Source: Legionella parisiensis
Lineage (GTDB): Bacteria > Pseudomonadota > Gammaproteobacteria > Legionellales > Legionellaceae
Length of the DNA: 64,000 bases
NCBI RefSeq assembly: GCF_001467945.1
Contig: NZ_LNYQ01000013.1
Span: forward strand, 1,773,920 to 1,837,919
Reading direction: 5' to 3'
In this document: in pieces, positions 26,145 through 38,551 of the stretch
How positions within the stretch are numbered: the first letter of the stretch is position 1
Layout of the letters: the number at the start of each line of letters is the position of its first letter
Translations under genes and position numbers: made by a program
The notes under the pieces: model-generated
The model's database searches: none
What the model saw: the letters and a program-made list of their open reading frames with translations, nothing else
Told to the model about the DNA's origin: nothing

Positions 26145-27191
26145 TTAAGTTGAATACTTAAGCCAAAGTGGCATCACTTTATTAAGGTAAACCATAAATT
26201 TCCACAAGCCTACCTGAGATTCCACATTACCATAGGCATCTGCTTTGATTTCTGGATAGGCAATACCTAAACCGAAGAGCCCAGGCCCAATAATACCAAC
26301 ATAAGGATTATAGCGTACATGCTCATAATCACCGATAATAATATTTTTACGCTGTTCAAAACCTACCGCATAAATTACGTGGTTACATTCAGGCAAAAAA
26401 CGTGCAATATTGGGTTCGCTGACATTGTAACGTACGAGATTGGAGGGCATAACTCCATCAATGTGTTCTCTAGCCCAGGCTGCACTCTGTCCCTTTAGCC
26501 CGGTATTATCAAAAAGAATCCAATCTTCCATCTCAACAGCGTAACAACATGGCGAACGATAAAAATTAATGACTTTTTTAACATCCAATTCTACAAGATA
26601 TTTTAAAATAATAATTGCAGAATGAGAGGAACCAAATACCCCATAAGTTTTATCACGCTGAATAACAGCTGACAGCTTTTCCTTATCAATTGCTGTATCA
26701 AAAGGAATTACATTAACGCCAGGATAATTTAATGTTGACGGTAATGCACCTGTAGCCAGTATTACATTTTTAGCGTGGTAGGTTTGTGAATCCGAACTTA
26801 AAGACCACAGGCGTTTAGATAAAAACATTTTATGAATGGTCTTTTTTACTGCGTGGACTCTTTGTAAAAAGTTTTCTGTAATCCACTGCAAGGGCTCTGC
26901 CATGTAATTCAAAGTACATGTTTCATCCAGTGGTAAATGATTTAATTGAAAATCAACTGGAGCCTCTTGGTAATGAAAAGAATGAACTGCCGATAAAAAA
27001 TCTTTAAAATACTTAACCTTAGTATTGCTTGACACATTACGCCAATAAAGGCCAAAATCTCCAACCTTAAAATGAGGGTCAAACCATAAAATATCCTCTG
27101 GCAAAATGCCATTATCCAATAATTTACCCACGGCTGCGATCCCTGAAGGACCTGCCCCCACTACTGCCCATTGATACATTTTTTTATGCAT
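26145..27191 (-). CDS. FAD-dependent oxidoreductase
   Basis: About 348 residues. The N-terminal dinucleotide-binding motif VVGAGPSGIAAVGKL binds FAD. A second glycine-containing motif YGVFGSSHSAI (near residue 185) sits where NAD(P)H binds in two-domain flavoproteins. ILATGALPS and IYAVGFEQR are the typical ATG blocks. The closest general group is the pyridine-nucleotide or ornithine-monooxygenase-like flavoproteins; the substrate is unknown. I prefer ATG 27191 (or 27179) over the GTG at 27209, which would overlap the upstream gene. It follows the Tyr/Asn-rich secreted protein gene by 4 nt, so they are co-transcribed. Confidence 0.78.
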   Translation of the reverse strand: MHKKMYQWAVVGAGPSGIAAVGKLLDNGILPEDILWFDPHFKVGDFGLYWRNVSSNTKVKYFKDFLSAVHSFHYQEAPVDFQLNHLPLDETCTLNYMAEPLQWITENFLQRVHAVKKTIHKMFLSKRLWSLSSDSQTYHAKNVILATGALPSTLNYPGVNVIPFDTAIDKEKLSAVIQRDKTYGVFGSSHSAIIILKYLVELDVKKVINFYRSPCCYAVEMEDWILFDNTGLKGQSAAWAREHIDGVMPSNLVRYNVSEPNIARFLPECNHVIYAVGFEQRKNIIIGDYEHVRYNPYVGIIGPGLFGLGIAYPEIKADAYGNVESQVGLWKFMVYLNKVMPLWLKYST

Positions 27192-27195
27192 AAGC

Positions 27196-27552
27196 TTATT
27201 CTTGATCACAAGTATTTACCAGAACACAAGTACCTGAGCTACAATCATCTATTGTTTGGCATGAAGGATCATAATAACCTTCATTAGGTACCCCAAGAAC
27301 CACATTGCTATCATCATTTAAATTATCATCATACCAAATACCATCATTCAAGGTATTTACATTGACACCTGCTCCATACCAGTCGTTATTTTGGTAATAA
27401 TTACCATGGTAGCCATTATAATACCCATTATTATGATATCCAGTATTTGGAAGCGCGCCATGATAGCCTCCCCCATGTCCCTCAAAAGCAAAAGTAGAAG
27501 TACTGAGCAGGAAACATAAGGTAGATAGTAAAACACGAGCGCGGAGTTTCAT
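27196..27552 (-). CDS. Secreted Gly/Tyr/Asn-rich protein with C-terminal cysteines
   Basis: A 118-residue protein with a signal peptide (MKLRARVLLSTLCFLLSTST, cleaved after TFA). The mature half is rich in Gly, Tyr, Asn and His (YHNNGYYNGYHGNYY). The end has four Cys (CQTIDDCSSGTCVLVNTC) likely to form two disulfides. The first part resembles adhesive or coat-like low-complexity proteins. It is first in a two-gene unit with the FAD oxidoreductase. Function is unknown. Confidence 0.7.
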   Translation of the reverse strand: MKLRARVLLSTLCFLLSTSTFAFEGHGGGYHGALPNTGYHNNGYYNGYHGNYYQNNDWYGAGVNVNTLNDGIWYDDNLNDDSNVVLGVPNEGYYDPSCQTIDDCSSGTCVLVNTCDQE

Positions 27553-27702
27553 TTTCTTTCCTTAGAGTTTAAAGAGTCAGTTTTTAATAAAGTATAGTAC
27601 TTGAAATGAAAGTAAGCGCAACAAAATCTCAGGATGAATAAATAGAATTTTGAATCTTTATGGTACACTCAAGTAATTATTTGATCTAACGGTGGAGGCT
27701 CT

Positions 27703-28155
27703 ATGATTTATCTATCAATTCCTACTGGTATGGTTTTTAGAAAAGTGGCTACTGGAGCAAAGATAAGGGATTGCCTTGTAGATCCCAAGGGAGGTGGAGT
27801 CATAGAACTGCAAGATTTAGTTAAAGAAGCTTTACGAAACAATACAGGACGAAAAAGCTGTATTGAGTTAAAAGAAAAGGGATTTACTATATATCTAAAG
27901 CTGCCACCTAACAGCGATGATTCTTTTTTGGCTTATGCTCCAAATCATAATGGAAAATATCCAACTGAAGTAGAACCAAAAATTGTAAGTGGTAAAACGG
28001 TTCAGAAATATGACCCCAAATACGACACAAGATACGGCTCTTTTTGGCATCAAAATATGTATTTAACTGCCAAGCAAGAACTGGAAATTGAAAATAAAAT
28101 GTTAGAGCAGAGAGAAAATCGCAGGCATATCGGCAATAGCCCTAATGCAACCTAA
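27703..28155 (+). CDS. Orphan 150-residue protein
   Basis: A soluble protein with no recognised domain. It has a first part of mixed strands (SIPTGMVFRKVATGAKIRD), a Pro/Lys/Tyr-rich middle (VQKYDPKYDTRYGSFWHQN) and a Glu/Arg-rich helical tail (KQELEIENKMLEQRENRR), which could be a Dot/Icm-type C-terminus. GGTGGAGG lies 7 nt before the ATG. It is a single gene upstream of map. Confidence 0.55.
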   Translation: MIYLSIPTGMVFRKVATGAKIRDCLVDPKGGGVIELQDLVKEALRNNTGRKSCIELKEKGFTIYLKLPPNSDDSFLAYAPNHNGKYPTEVEPKIVSGKTVQKYDPKYDTRYGSFWHQNMYLTAKQELEIENKMLEQRENRRHIGNSPNAT

Positions 28156-28367
28156 TTTTATTTTAGATGAAAAAATAGCATGGATGCAGCACTTTGCATC
28201 CTGCTTACTCCTTAACAATGAATCAAAAACCCAGCTAAAATTGGGTTCGGTGACATGCTTAATCAATTATGCTAATATTCTTTTCGTTCCAAAATAACTT
28301 TCATTTAACCTACACTATATATTGGAACAAAACATATTGGACAATCAAATAACACTTTTGGATTCAT

Positions 28368-29135
28368 ATGGCAGTTACTATAAAGACCCCTGACGAAATT
28401 GAGAAAATGCGTATTGCTGGCAGACTTGCTGCCGAAGTTCTTGAAATGATTGGTCCTCACGTACAAGAAGGCATCACAACTGACGAACTGAATACTCTTT
28501 GTCATGACTACATTGTGAATACACAAAAAGCAATTCCCGCCCCTTTAAATTATAATGGCTTTCCAAAGTCCATTTGTACTTCAGTAAACCACGTGGTTTG
28601 TCATGGGATCCCGGGAAAAAAAGTGTTAAAAGATGGGGACATAATTAATATTGACGTCACTGTAATTAAAGACGACTATCATGGCGATACCAGTAAAATG
28701 TTCATTATTGGTGCTCCATCAGTTAAAGCAAAACATGTAATTCAGGTGGCTCATGAGTGTTTGTTCATTGGAATTGATATGGTAAAACCCGGAGTTCAGT
28801 TAGGTGATATAGGTTATGCCATACAACAACATGCAGAAAAAAATCGTTGTTCAGTTGTTCGTGATTATTGTGGTCACGGTATAGGTCGCATCTTCCATGA
28901 AGATCCACAAGTATTGCATTACGGAGTACCTGGAACAGGAATGAAATTGGAACCAGGCATGACCTTCACTATAGAACCTATGATCAATGTTGGAAAACAC
29001 CATACTCGCTTATTGCCTGATCAATGGACTGTAGTTACTAAAGATCATAGCCTTTCAGCCCAATGGGAACATACCTTATTGGTTACCGATGATGGTGTAG
29101 AAATTTTGACTCTGCGCGATGAAGAACGAAAATAA
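28368..29135 (+). CDS. map: Methionine aminopeptidase, type I
   Basis: A 255-residue enzyme that removes the initiator Met from new proteins. All five metal ligands are visible in context: Asp in NIDVT, Asp in HGDTS, His in GHGIGRIFHE, Glu in TIEPM and Glu in WEHTLLV. Length and order match E. coli Map (264). It lies directly before glnD, as in many gammaproteobacteria, with a 17-nt overlap; here rpsB is not next to it. Confidence 0.96.
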   Translation: MAVTIKTPDEIEKMRIAGRLAAEVLEMIGPHVQEGITTDELNTLCHDYIVNTQKAIPAPLNYNGFPKSICTSVNHVVCHGIPGKKVLKDGDIINIDVTVIKDDYHGDTSKMFIIGAPSVKAKHVIQVAHECLFIGIDMVKPGVQLGDIGYAIQQHAEKNRCSVVRDYCGHGIGRIFHEDPQVLHYGVPGTGMKLEPGMTFTIEPMINVGKHHTRLLPDQWTVVTKDHSLSAQWEHTLLVTDDGVEILTLRDEERK

Positions 29136-31770
29136 ACAGACAAATGCTCATCTCTTTTCTAAGGAGCAGGATGCAGAAAAAAAGGGGATGACACTGGAGC
29201 TGCAACATATTAAAAACACCCTCAAACAATTTAAAGAAAAACTTCGCGAAGAATTCGATTATAAAACCAATATTACTACCATCATTCGTAAATTAGTTAC
29301 CTTCATTGATGATTTGGTTATTCGTTTATTTATCAAAAATCAACTGGATCATGATGCTTTTTGTCTTCTTGCTCTTGGTAGTTATGGACGTCGGGAACTA
29401 CAACTCTACTCTGATGTCGACATATTGCTCCTGCATACTGATAAAGTCTCTAAATCACAATTGCATCGTGCACAAAACTTTATCCAGGATTGCTGGGACG
29501 TTGGTTTGAATCTCAGCCATCAAATCACTAGTGTTTCATCTTGTGCAGAACTTGCAAGTCAAGATGTCACGGTAATTTCCAGTCTTATGGATATGTTTTT
29601 ATTATGTGGCCGCGGTGCATTAATGGAAGAATTAATTTATCAAATCCATCCATTACACATGTGGACTAGCCAGGATTACTTTTTAGCAAAACTCCAAGAA
29701 CAAAAAAAACGTGATGCGAAGTACGGTGAAACAGCTTATAACTTGGAGCCCAATGTCAAATATGGTCCTGGCGGCCTGCGTGATTTGCAGATCCTGCTCA
29801 GTATTGGCAAACGCCATTTTAGAATTAAAAAATTGGCTGATGGCATAAACTATGGATTCATTACTGATAAAGAATATGAAAAACTTACTTATTGTCAGCA
29901 CTTTCTCTGGCGTGTGCGTTTTGCTTTACATGTATTAGCTGAAAAAGCAGAAGAACGCTTATCTTTTGATTACCAAATAAAACTAGCTCAGTTTTTTGGC
30001 TATAAAGATAAGCCTCATTCATTAGCCATAGAACAATTCATGAAGGATTACTTTAAAGTAATTAAACGTAACAGGGAGCTCAACGAAATGTTATTGCAAG
30101 GGTTTGATGAAACCATCGCCCACTCCCCAAAGCAAAAACTGTTTCATCTGGATAATGAATTTCAGTTATCCAACAATTACATTGAAGTAAGAAATACTCG
30201 CGTCTTCATTCACCATCCACAGGCACTATTAAAACTATTTCTTTGGATAGCAAAACGACCTGATATTGAAGGAGTTCGAGCAAATACTATCCGCTTAATT
30301 AGGGAGTCACTCTATCTGATGAATAAACGCTTTAAAGCGTCTTCAGAAACTGCAGAATTGTTTATGAGTATTCTTAAAACAACGGATGGACCTTATAAGG
30401 CTCTGCATCGAATGAGCCGATATGGTGTTCTAGCGCATTACCTTGAGTGTTTCGCTATGGTAACCGGACAAATGCAGTATGATTTATTTCATGTTTATAC
30501 AGTAGATCAACATACTTTATTTGTAATTCGTAATTTATCCCGTTTTAAAGAAAAAAAATATGCAGACCAATTTCCCCTCTGTGTACAAATAATGCAAAAT
30601 TTAAACAAACCTGAATTACTTTACTTAAGTGCATTATTTCATGATATTGCCAAAGGACGAGGTGGTGACCATTCAGAGTTAGGTGCGATTGAAGCGTCGC
30701 ATTTTGCACAAAATCACAATCTCGAAAAAGAAGACCGTGATTTACTTGTTTGGCTTGTGCGCAATCACCTCATCATGTCACAAACAGCACAAAGACAAGA
30801 TATTTACGATCCCAATACCATAAAAAATTTTTGCCAGCTTTTACCCCACCCTCACTACCTCGATTATTTGTATTTGTTAACCGTTGCTGACATTTGCGGT
30901 ACCAATCCTACCTTATGGAACTCCTGGAAAGACTCGCTACTTAAAGAGTTGTATCGTGCAGCCAAGCATATGTTACATAGAGAACAAGAGTTGTTAGATG
31001 AAACTGCGCTCATCAAAGCACGCAAGCAATATGCATTATCCATGTTGGTTTCGGAAGGACTGGCAGCAACAACCGTAGAGGACTTATGGAAGCAATTTAA
31101 AGAAAGATATTTTTTACATGAGTCCCCAGAAATCATAGCACGCCATACCAAAGCGATACTTTCCTGCACTAAATTCCCTCTAGTCATGATTATGCCTCAT
31201 CATAGTCAGGGCGGAACCGAAGTTTTTATTTATATGCCTCACCGCGATGATCGATTTGCTATTGCAACCACTGTTTTAAGCAATCACAATGTCACCATTC
31301 AAGAGGCAATGATTCTTACCTGTGATAATCAATATGATTTAGACACTTATATTATTTTAGAGGAGCAAAATCAGGCATTTTTTAATAAGCAACGTTCTCA
31401 TGATATTCAACAGGCTTTATGTACTCACTTAGCAAAAATTGAACAATTGCCCGTGGTAGCACGAAAAAGACTTTCGCGTGCTCTAGCACATTTTAATGTC
31501 AAAACTCAAATCCATTATTATGATGACCTCACTCATCTTCAAACCCGTTTATTTCTAGTCACCGGAGATAGACCTGGATTACTTGCAACAATAGGCAGAG
31601 TATTTTCTACATTAAATATTCATTTGCATAACGCAAAAATTGTAACTGCAGGAGAACGTGCCGAAGATACTTTTTATATTACAAATCATCAAAATCAGTC
31701 GCTAAATAATGATGAGAAAGAAGTTTTAAAACAAAAACTAATTCATGAATTACAAATAAGTTCGAAGTAA
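29119..31770 (+). CDS. glnD: Bifunctional PII uridylyltransferase/uridylyl-removing enzyme
   Basis: An 883-residue nitrogen-status sensor that adds or removes UMP on PII according to glutamine. Domains are in the standard order: nucleotidyltransferase with LGSYGRRELQLYSDVDIL (about residues 89-106), the UTase helical part (GPGGLRDLQ), an HD hydrolase domain with FHDIAKGRGGDHSELG (about residues 508-523), and two C-terminal ACT domains (from about 700 and 810). The first start lies inside map; a downstream ATG near codon 24 (MTLELQHIKN) would avoid much of the overlap, so the exact start is uncertain. No PII gene is in the window. Confidence 0.95.
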   Translation: MKNENKQTNAHLFSKEQDAEKKGMTLELQHIKNTLKQFKEKLREEFDYKTNITTIIRKLVTFIDDLVIRLFIKNQLDHDAFCLLALGSYGRRELQLYSDVDILLLHTDKVSKSQLHRAQNFIQDCWDVGLNLSHQITSVSSCAELASQDVTVISSLMDMFLLCGRGALMEELIYQIHPLHMWTSQDYFLAKLQEQKKRDAKYGETAYNLEPNVKYGPGGLRDLQILLSIGKRHFRIKKLADGINYGFITDKEYEKLTYCQHFLWRVRFALHVLAEKAEERLSFDYQIKLAQFFGYKDKPHSLAIEQFMKDYFKVIKRNRELNEMLLQGFDETIAHSPKQKLFHLDNEFQLSNNYIEVRNTRVFIHHPQALLKLFLWIAKRPDIEGVRANTIRLIRESLYLMNKRFKASSETAELFMSILKTTDGPYKALHRMSRYGVLAHYLECFAMVTGQMQYDLFHVYTVDQHTLFVIRNLSRFKEKKYADQFPLCVQIMQNLNKPELLYLSALFHDIAKGRGGDHSELGAIEASHFAQNHNLEKEDRDLLVWLVRNHLIMSQTAQRQDIYDPNTIKNFCQLLPHPHYLDYLYLLTVADICGTNPTLWNSWKDSLLKELYRAAKHMLHREQELLDETALIKARKQYALSMLVSEGLAATTVEDLWKQFKERYFLHESPEIIARHTKAILSCTKFPLVMIMPHHSQGGTEVFIYMPHRDDRFAIATTVLSNHNVTIQEAMILTCDNQYDLDTYIILEEQNQAFFNKQRSHDIQQALCTHLAKIEQLPVVARKRLSRALAHFNVKTQIHYYDDLTHLQTRLFLVTGDRPGLLATIGRVFSTLNIHLHNAKIVTAGERAEDTFYITNHQNQSLNNDEKEVLKQKLIHELQISSK

Positions 31771-31902
31771 AAGTGATACTAGTAATACTTGCAGTTGCCC
31801 AAAAGATAGGAAAGTAATTTTTTTACACACTTAATGTCTTTAAATTTTGCAATTAGATTGCAAATTGTCTATATTATACAAAATATTTATTCTTTGCATT
31901 GT

Positions 31903-33141
31903 ATGAAAAAAAAGAGACTGACTTCATTTTTGAAGTTCTACCAAGACTCAAAGATTGATGAAATTGAAGAGCTAAGGAAAAGCTATGCTACTTTGGAAAA
32001 TCTTGGCGACGAAGATGAAGTCCCTGAAAAAATAGAAGAAGAATATCATCATGTTGTAGAAGTCATAAATGAGCCTTCTTTACCTCACTACCCATTGTAT
32101 TGGAAAGAATTTATTCCTGCTATTTCTGAGGATAACTTGGATGTCTTGTTGGCTGGGTTTGAAGAAGGAGATCTGGTTTATGGGATAAGCGGTTCGCGTA
32201 TTAGTTTATTTCATTTTTTGAGGCAACAAGGGAAACACGATTTCGCAAACAGGGTTGATGATGTATTCGATGCGACGATCGATCCCTTTCTTGATCCATT
32301 ACTGGATCCAAGCTTAGCAAAACCATCTAATCCCTTTTATACCCCTGCACAAACATTTAAATCTTATGCCGGTCTTTTAAAACCGGAAATAGAACAATAC
32401 TCCCCCTCAAATCTATCAAAAGACAAAGCTCCCTTCATTAAGAAAATGTCCAAAATGGGCGTATTCTGGACACTCAGCAATGAGCATAAACTCCATTTTG
32501 TGTTAAACAAAATTGATTATAAGATGTGTTTTGAGAAAAAATTTGACAAGATAACTTTTGCAGAACTTCGTTTTCTTTATCGCTATTGGGAGCAATTTAA
32601 ACCCTATTATGAACGAGGACAAATCAATTTTTACTTCTTAAACGAAAATAACCAATTACAAAAAGTAGAGGCGCCCTGGGAATCGAAACCAGACATCGTT
32701 GGGACTTATATACCCAAAAATATTCCCAATACCAAATATCATGCATTTTTTAATAGTTTTGTAATTGATCTGATCAAAAGTGAAATAAAAAATGGAATAT
32801 GGAAGACAGGCCTCTTTGGAATTGGAGGGGGCAAGCCAATTATTGTTGATGGCCATGGCAAAACGGTTCCTCATCGAGTTGCACGTATTTATGAAGTTGC
32901 TGTCGACCCTACTTTGAGTCCAGCCGCTAAATACTTAAAAACTCTAGCACTTGCCGAAAAAGCAATTCGTAATCCTAAAAAATTACAAAAACCGGAAACT
33001 ACTGAATTTTATCAAGCAATTCTGGATTTTGATAAAAAATTAGCACCTGTGGAAAAAGAGACATTAAGATTCTTCAAAGGGCAATCTGCATTGAAAAACC
33101 ATCATGAAGCTTCTCAAAATAACCAACCTAAACTGAAATAA
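31903..33141 (+). CDS. Orphan 412-residue protein, putative effector
   Basis: From ATG 31903 (MKKKRLTSFLKFYQDSK) the protein is soluble and mixed alpha/beta. A start 23 codons upstream (31834) would add a hydrophobic stretch of doubtful coding quality. Features are an acidic N-terminal helix region (ENLGDEDEVPEKIEEEYHHV), a repeated Asp/Pro segment around residue 130 (TIDPFLDPLLDPSL), a Gly-rich loop FGIGGGKPIIVDGHG (about residues 303-317) and a Lys/Asn/Gln-rich end. No family is recognised. It has no operon partner. Effector status is only a guess from genus and orphan nature. Confidence 0.6.
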   Translation: MKKKRLTSFLKFYQDSKIDEIEELRKSYATLENLGDEDEVPEKIEEEYHHVVEVINEPSLPHYPLYWKEFIPAISEDNLDVLLAGFEEGDLVYGISGSRISLFHFLRQQGKHDFANRVDDVFDATIDPFLDPLLDPSLAKPSNPFYTPAQTFKSYAGLLKPEIEQYSPSNLSKDKAPFIKKMSKMGVFWTLSNEHKLHFVLNKIDYKMCFEKKFDKITFAELRFLYRYWEQFKPYYERGQINFYFLNENNQLQKVEAPWESKPDIVGTYIPKNIPNTKYHAFFNSFVIDLIKSEIKNGIWKTGLFGIGGGKPIIVDGHGKTVPHRVARIYEVAVDPTLSPAAKYLKTLALAEKAIRNPKKLQKPETTEFYQAILDFDKKLAPVEKETLRFFKGQSALKNHHEASQNNQPKLK

Positions 33142-33280
33142 AGAAACATTGAGTTTTATAATTTTTATATTAGAAATTATATTCATTATCAGTTTTGCGT
33201 GTAATGATTATGCAATTTATTAATGCCCGAAGGCTCCCAAGCCCCAATACTCTCAAATAGAACAGCAGCTCTCGAAAAAT

Positions 33281-33730
33281 TTATCGTAGTGTCTGAAAAA
33301 ATTGAGTGAGTAATAAAGCACATTCTGCTTGCATTATTCCCTCATCAATTTGCACTTTATGGTTTAAAGGATAACCCTGTAATAAGTTGTAAACTGAACC
33401 CGCGGCTCCTGCTTTAAAATCTCGGGTTGCAAAAACCAGTCTTTTAATCCGTGCATGCACAATCAATCCTGCGCACATGCTACAAGGTTCAAGAGTAACA
33501 TAGAGTGTTGTACCTAATAATCGATGGTTTTTTAACAGTTGTGATGCATGCCTGATTGCACGAATCTCTGCGTGATCCGATGGATCGTGGCTGTTTAGAG
33601 TGAAATTTCGTCCTGAGCTCAATAAATGATTGTCTTTGCTCACTAATACAGCACCAACAGGAACTTCCCCCTCAGCTTGGGCAAGAGTAGCCTGCTCATA
33701 TGCTTTTTGCATCCAATAGTGATCGTTCAT
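33281..33730 (-). CDS. tadA: tRNA-specific adenosine deaminase
   Basis: A 149-residue zinc deaminase that converts A34 to inosine in tRNA-Arg(ACG). The catalytic pair HAEIRAI (His and Glu) and PCSMCAG (two Cys zinc ligands) are intact. The TadA-type substrate segment VFATRDFKAGAAGSVYNLL is present. Length matches E. coli TadA. It follows guaA on the same strand after about 180 nt. Confidence 0.93.
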   Translation of the reverse strand: MNDHYWMQKAYEQATLAQAEGEVPVGAVLVSKDNHLLSSGRNFTLNSHDPSDHAEIRAIRHASQLLKNHRLLGTTLYVTLEPCSMCAGLIVHARIKRLVFATRDFKAGAAGSVYNLLQGYPLNHKVQIDEGIMQAECALLLTQFFQTLR

Positions 33731-33795
33731 TTAATCAATTAGTGAAAATAAATTTTAACCTTGCAGCCTGGCTAACAAAGGGTCTCCTGATTTTC

Positions 33796-33813
33796 TCTCC
33801 TGCATACAGGAGA
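33796..33813. repeat. Perfect intergenic hairpin between guaA and tadA
   Basis: TCTCCTG and CAGGAGA form a 7-bp stem with loop CATA, 97 nt beyond the guaA stop. No T tract follows on the minus strand, so it may be a short repeat or an mRNA end structure rather than a classical terminator. A CAGCCTGG stretch nearby resembles the palindromic elements in the right half of the window. Confidence 0.45.
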
Positions 33814-33909
33814 AAGAACCAGGTCTAATACCCTTTTTCGGGAGCTTCTTCCTGTAGGGGAAAGAGAAATCTACTAATTTAAAAGCACCACCACACTGTA
33901 CCAAGAAAA

Positions 33910-35487
33910 CTATTCCCATTCGATAGTAGCGGGTGGTTTGCCTGAAATATCATAGGTAACACGAGATACTCCATCTACTTCATTGATAATTCGATTGGAT
34001 ACATGACCTAGGAAATCCCAAGGCAATTGCGACCAATGTGCTGTCATAAAATCAACCGTCTCTACAGCACGAAGACATATTACATAATCGTATTTACGTC
34101 CATCACCCATCACGCCAACACTTTTAACAGGTAGAAATACAGCAAAGGCTTGACTGACTTTATGATAAAGATCGGCTTTCCTTAATTCCTCAATAAAAAT
34201 AGCATCGGCACGACGTAAAATATCAGCATATTCTTTTTTAACTTCTGCTAAAATTCGCACACCTAAACCAGGCCCAGGAAATGGATGACGATATACCATT
34301 TCGTGAGGTAAACCTAATTCAAGACCGATTTTACGCACCTCATCCTTAAATAATTCGCGAATAGGCTCCAATAATTTCAAGTTCAATGTTTCTGGCAAAC
34401 CACCTACATTATGATGGGACTTAATTACGACTGAAGCACCATTTGTACTCGTTGCTGCAGACTCAATGACATCAGGATAAATTGTTCCTTGTGCCAACCA
34501 CGAAACTCCAGGAATTTTCAGCGCCTCTTCATCGAATACTTCAATAAAAGTACGTCCAATAATTTTTCTCTTTTCTTCGGGGCATATAACGCCTTTCAGC
34601 GCGTGCAAAAATCTTTCTTCTGCTTGAACTGAAATTACTTCAATACCCATGTGTTTGCCAAACATTTCCATAACTTCACTTGCTTCGTTAAAACGCAACA
34701 AGCCAGTATCAACAAAAACACAAACTAACTGTTTGCCAATTGCTTTATGTAATAAAGCAGCAACAACAGATGAGTCCACGCCACCAGACAAACCAAGCAA
34801 AACCTTCTCGTTTCCTACCTGAGATCTGATTTTACTGATAGCTTCATCGATAATAAGTTCAGACGTCCAATTGGTTGCCGCTTTGCAGATATCAACTACG
34901 AAACGATATAAAATGCGCATCCCTTGTAATGTATGGGTTACCTCAGGATGAAATTGTACTCCGTACATCTGGCGACGTTCATCAGCCATACCTGCAATCG
35001 GTGCGTTACGAGTCTCACAAATTACCTTAAACCCGGAAGGTAAATTCGTCACTTTATCTCCATGACTCATCCAGACATCTAATAAAGCATTTCCATCCGA
35101 ACTAAGCCGATCTTCAATTTGTGAAAACAATTTGCTGTGACCATGTAATTTCAATTCAGCATAACCAAACTCTCTGATTGAAGAGGATTGCACTTCTCCC
35201 CCTAATTGCACAGCCATGGTTTGCATTCCATAACATATTCCCAAAATAGGAATGCCTACAGCAAATAACCATTGAGGTGCTCGAGGATTCTCATTGTGAG
35301 TGACAGTCGCTGGACCACCGGACAAAATGACACCACAAGGATTTAGAGCAGCGAATTGCTCTTGCGTCATATTAAAGGGATGGATTTCGCAATAGACACC
35401 TAATTCACGCACACGCCGTGCAATTAACTGTGTGTATTGAGAGCCAAAATCAAGAATCAGCAAAGGATGTTGTTTTAAATCACTCAT
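33910..35487 (-). CDS. guaA: GMP synthase (glutamine-hydrolysing)
   Basis: A 525-residue enzyme making GMP from XMP, ATP and glutamine. The N-terminal glutamine amidotransferase has the nucleophile block ILGICYGMQ (Cys near residue 84) and HPEVTHT. The ATP-pyrophosphatase part has the P-loop SGGVDSSV (about residues 235-242). The C-terminal dimerisation domain ends with PPATIEWE, the usual end. It is 2 nt downstream of guaB and co-transcribed with it. Confidence 0.97.
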   Translation of the reverse strand: MSDLKQHPLLILDFGSQYTQLIARRVRELGVYCEIHPFNMTQEQFAALNPCGVILSGGPATVTHNENPRAPQWLFAVGIPILGICYGMQTMAVQLGGEVQSSSIREFGYAELKLHGHSKLFSQIEDRLSSDGNALLDVWMSHGDKVTNLPSGFKVICETRNAPIAGMADERRQMYGVQFHPEVTHTLQGMRILYRFVVDICKAATNWTSELIIDEAISKIRSQVGNEKVLLGLSGGVDSSVVAALLHKAIGKQLVCVFVDTGLLRFNEASEVMEMFGKHMGIEVISVQAEERFLHALKGVICPEEKRKIIGRTFIEVFDEEALKIPGVSWLAQGTIYPDVIESAATSTNGASVVIKSHHNVGGLPETLNLKLLEPIRELFKDEVRKIGLELGLPHEMVYRHPFPGPGLGVRILAEVKKEYADILRRADAIFIEELRKADLYHKVSQAFAVFLPVKSVGVMGDGRKYDYVICLRAVETVDFMTAHWSQLPWDFLGHVSNRIINEVDGVSRVTYDISGKPPATIEWE

Positions 35488-35489
35488 TA

Positions 35490-37334
<1,845 letters not shown>

Positions 37335-38165
37335 TTGGCTAAAATAATTGTAATTACATCGGGTAAAGGCGGAGTAGGAAAAACCACTTCTTCTGCAGCT
37401 ATTTCTTCAGGACTCGCCCTCTTAGGGCATAAGACTGTCGTTATTGACTTCGATATCGGTTTAAGAAACCTCGATATTATCATGGGCTGTGAACGTCGGG
37501 TTGTTTATGACTTTGTTAATGTCATCAATAAGGAAGCAAGCTTAAATCAAGCTTTAATTAAAGACAAGCGTGTTGCAAACCTCTCTATACTTCCTGCATC
37601 ACAAACCCGAGATAAAGATGCATTAACTCTTGATGGCGTTGAAAGAGTCCTTAATGATCTCGCAAAAGATTTTGATTTTATTATTTGTGACTCACCAGCT
37701 GGAATTGAAACGGGTGCATTAATGGCGATGTATTTTGCTGATCATGCTATCGTTGTGACTAATCCAGAAGTTTCCTCAGTACGAGACTCTGATCGCATAC
37801 TCGGTATACTTGCAAGCAAGACTAAAAGAGCCATTGAAAATCAAGAACCTATTCAAGAGCATTTATTATTAACACGTTATGATCCAGAGCGTGTTGAGCG
37901 CGGTGACATGCTTTCTGTTACTGACGTAAAGGAAATATTAGCCATTCCATTAATAGGCGTGATTCCTGAATCAAAATCTGTACTTAAAGCTTCGAACACA
38001 GGTACACCAGTAGTACTTGATGAAACAAGTGATGCCGGAATTGCTTATCAAGATGCGATTGCTCGATTTCTCGGTGAAGAGAGACCTATGCGTTTCATAA
38101 ATAATGATCGTAAAGGATTATTGCGTCGCTTATTCGGCAAAAACAAGGAGGAAGTGACGGTATGA
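37335..38165 (+). CDS. minD: Septum-site ATPase MinD
   Basis: A 276-residue membrane-cycling ATPase that places the division site with MinC and MinE. It has the deviant Walker [10 protein letters not shown] (residues 10-18), switch [11 protein letters not shown], switch II DSPAGIE, and a C-terminal amphipathic helix ([10 protein letters not shown]) that binds membrane. The start is TTG at 37335, preceded by GGAAGGGT. It overlaps minE by 4 nt. minC is not adjacent, unlike the common minCDE order. Confidence 0.97.
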   Translation: MAKIIVITSGKGGVGKTTSSAAISSGLALLGHKTVVIDFDIGLRNLDIIMGCERRVVYDFVNVINKEASLNQALIKDKRVANLSILPASQTRDKDALTLDGVERVLNDLAKDFDFIICDSPAGIETGALMAMYFADHAIVVTNPEVSSVRDSDRILGILASKTKRAIENQEPIQEHLLLTRYDPERVERGDMLSVTDVKEILAIPLIGVIPESKSVLKASNTGTPVVLDETSDAGIAYQDAIARFLGEERPMRFINNDRKGLLRRLFGKNKEEVTV

Positions 38166-38425
38166 GTATTTTCAACTACCTGCGCAGAAGAACTGCTACA
38201 GCATCCGTTGCTAAAGAGCGTTTACAGATCATAATTTCTCATGAACGCTCCCAACGTAACACACCTGACTACCTGCCCAAGCTTCAGGAAGAGATTCTTA
38301 CTGTTATTGCTAAATACGTACATGTGACACGTGATCAGGTCAGTGTGAATCTTGAACGTATGGGAGATAACTCAGTGCTTGAATTAAATATCACTATGCC
38401 AGATGATGTTAAAGAAAACGCTTAG
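38162..38425 (+). CDS. minE: Cell division topological specificity factor MinE
   Basis: An 87-residue partner of MinD. The N-terminal membrane/MinD-binding part includes [18 protein letters not shown], the signature stretch. The C-terminal dimer part has LNITMP at the end. Its ATG lies inside the end of minD (ATGA), so it is translationally coupled. Confidence 0.95.
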   Translation: MSIFNYLRRRTATASVAKERLQIIISHERSQRNTPDYLPKLQEEILTVIAKYVHVTRDQVSVNLERMGDNSVLELNITMPDDVKENA

Positions 38426-38551
38426 AGAATTTAGAAAGATTTGAAATGAGGATATATTACTCATAACACGCTTACTCAGTAATAGTCTACTGTGAATCAA
38501 ATTATTTTTTTTCAAAAATATAAAATTTCAGTACTTATTCTAAATTACAGC

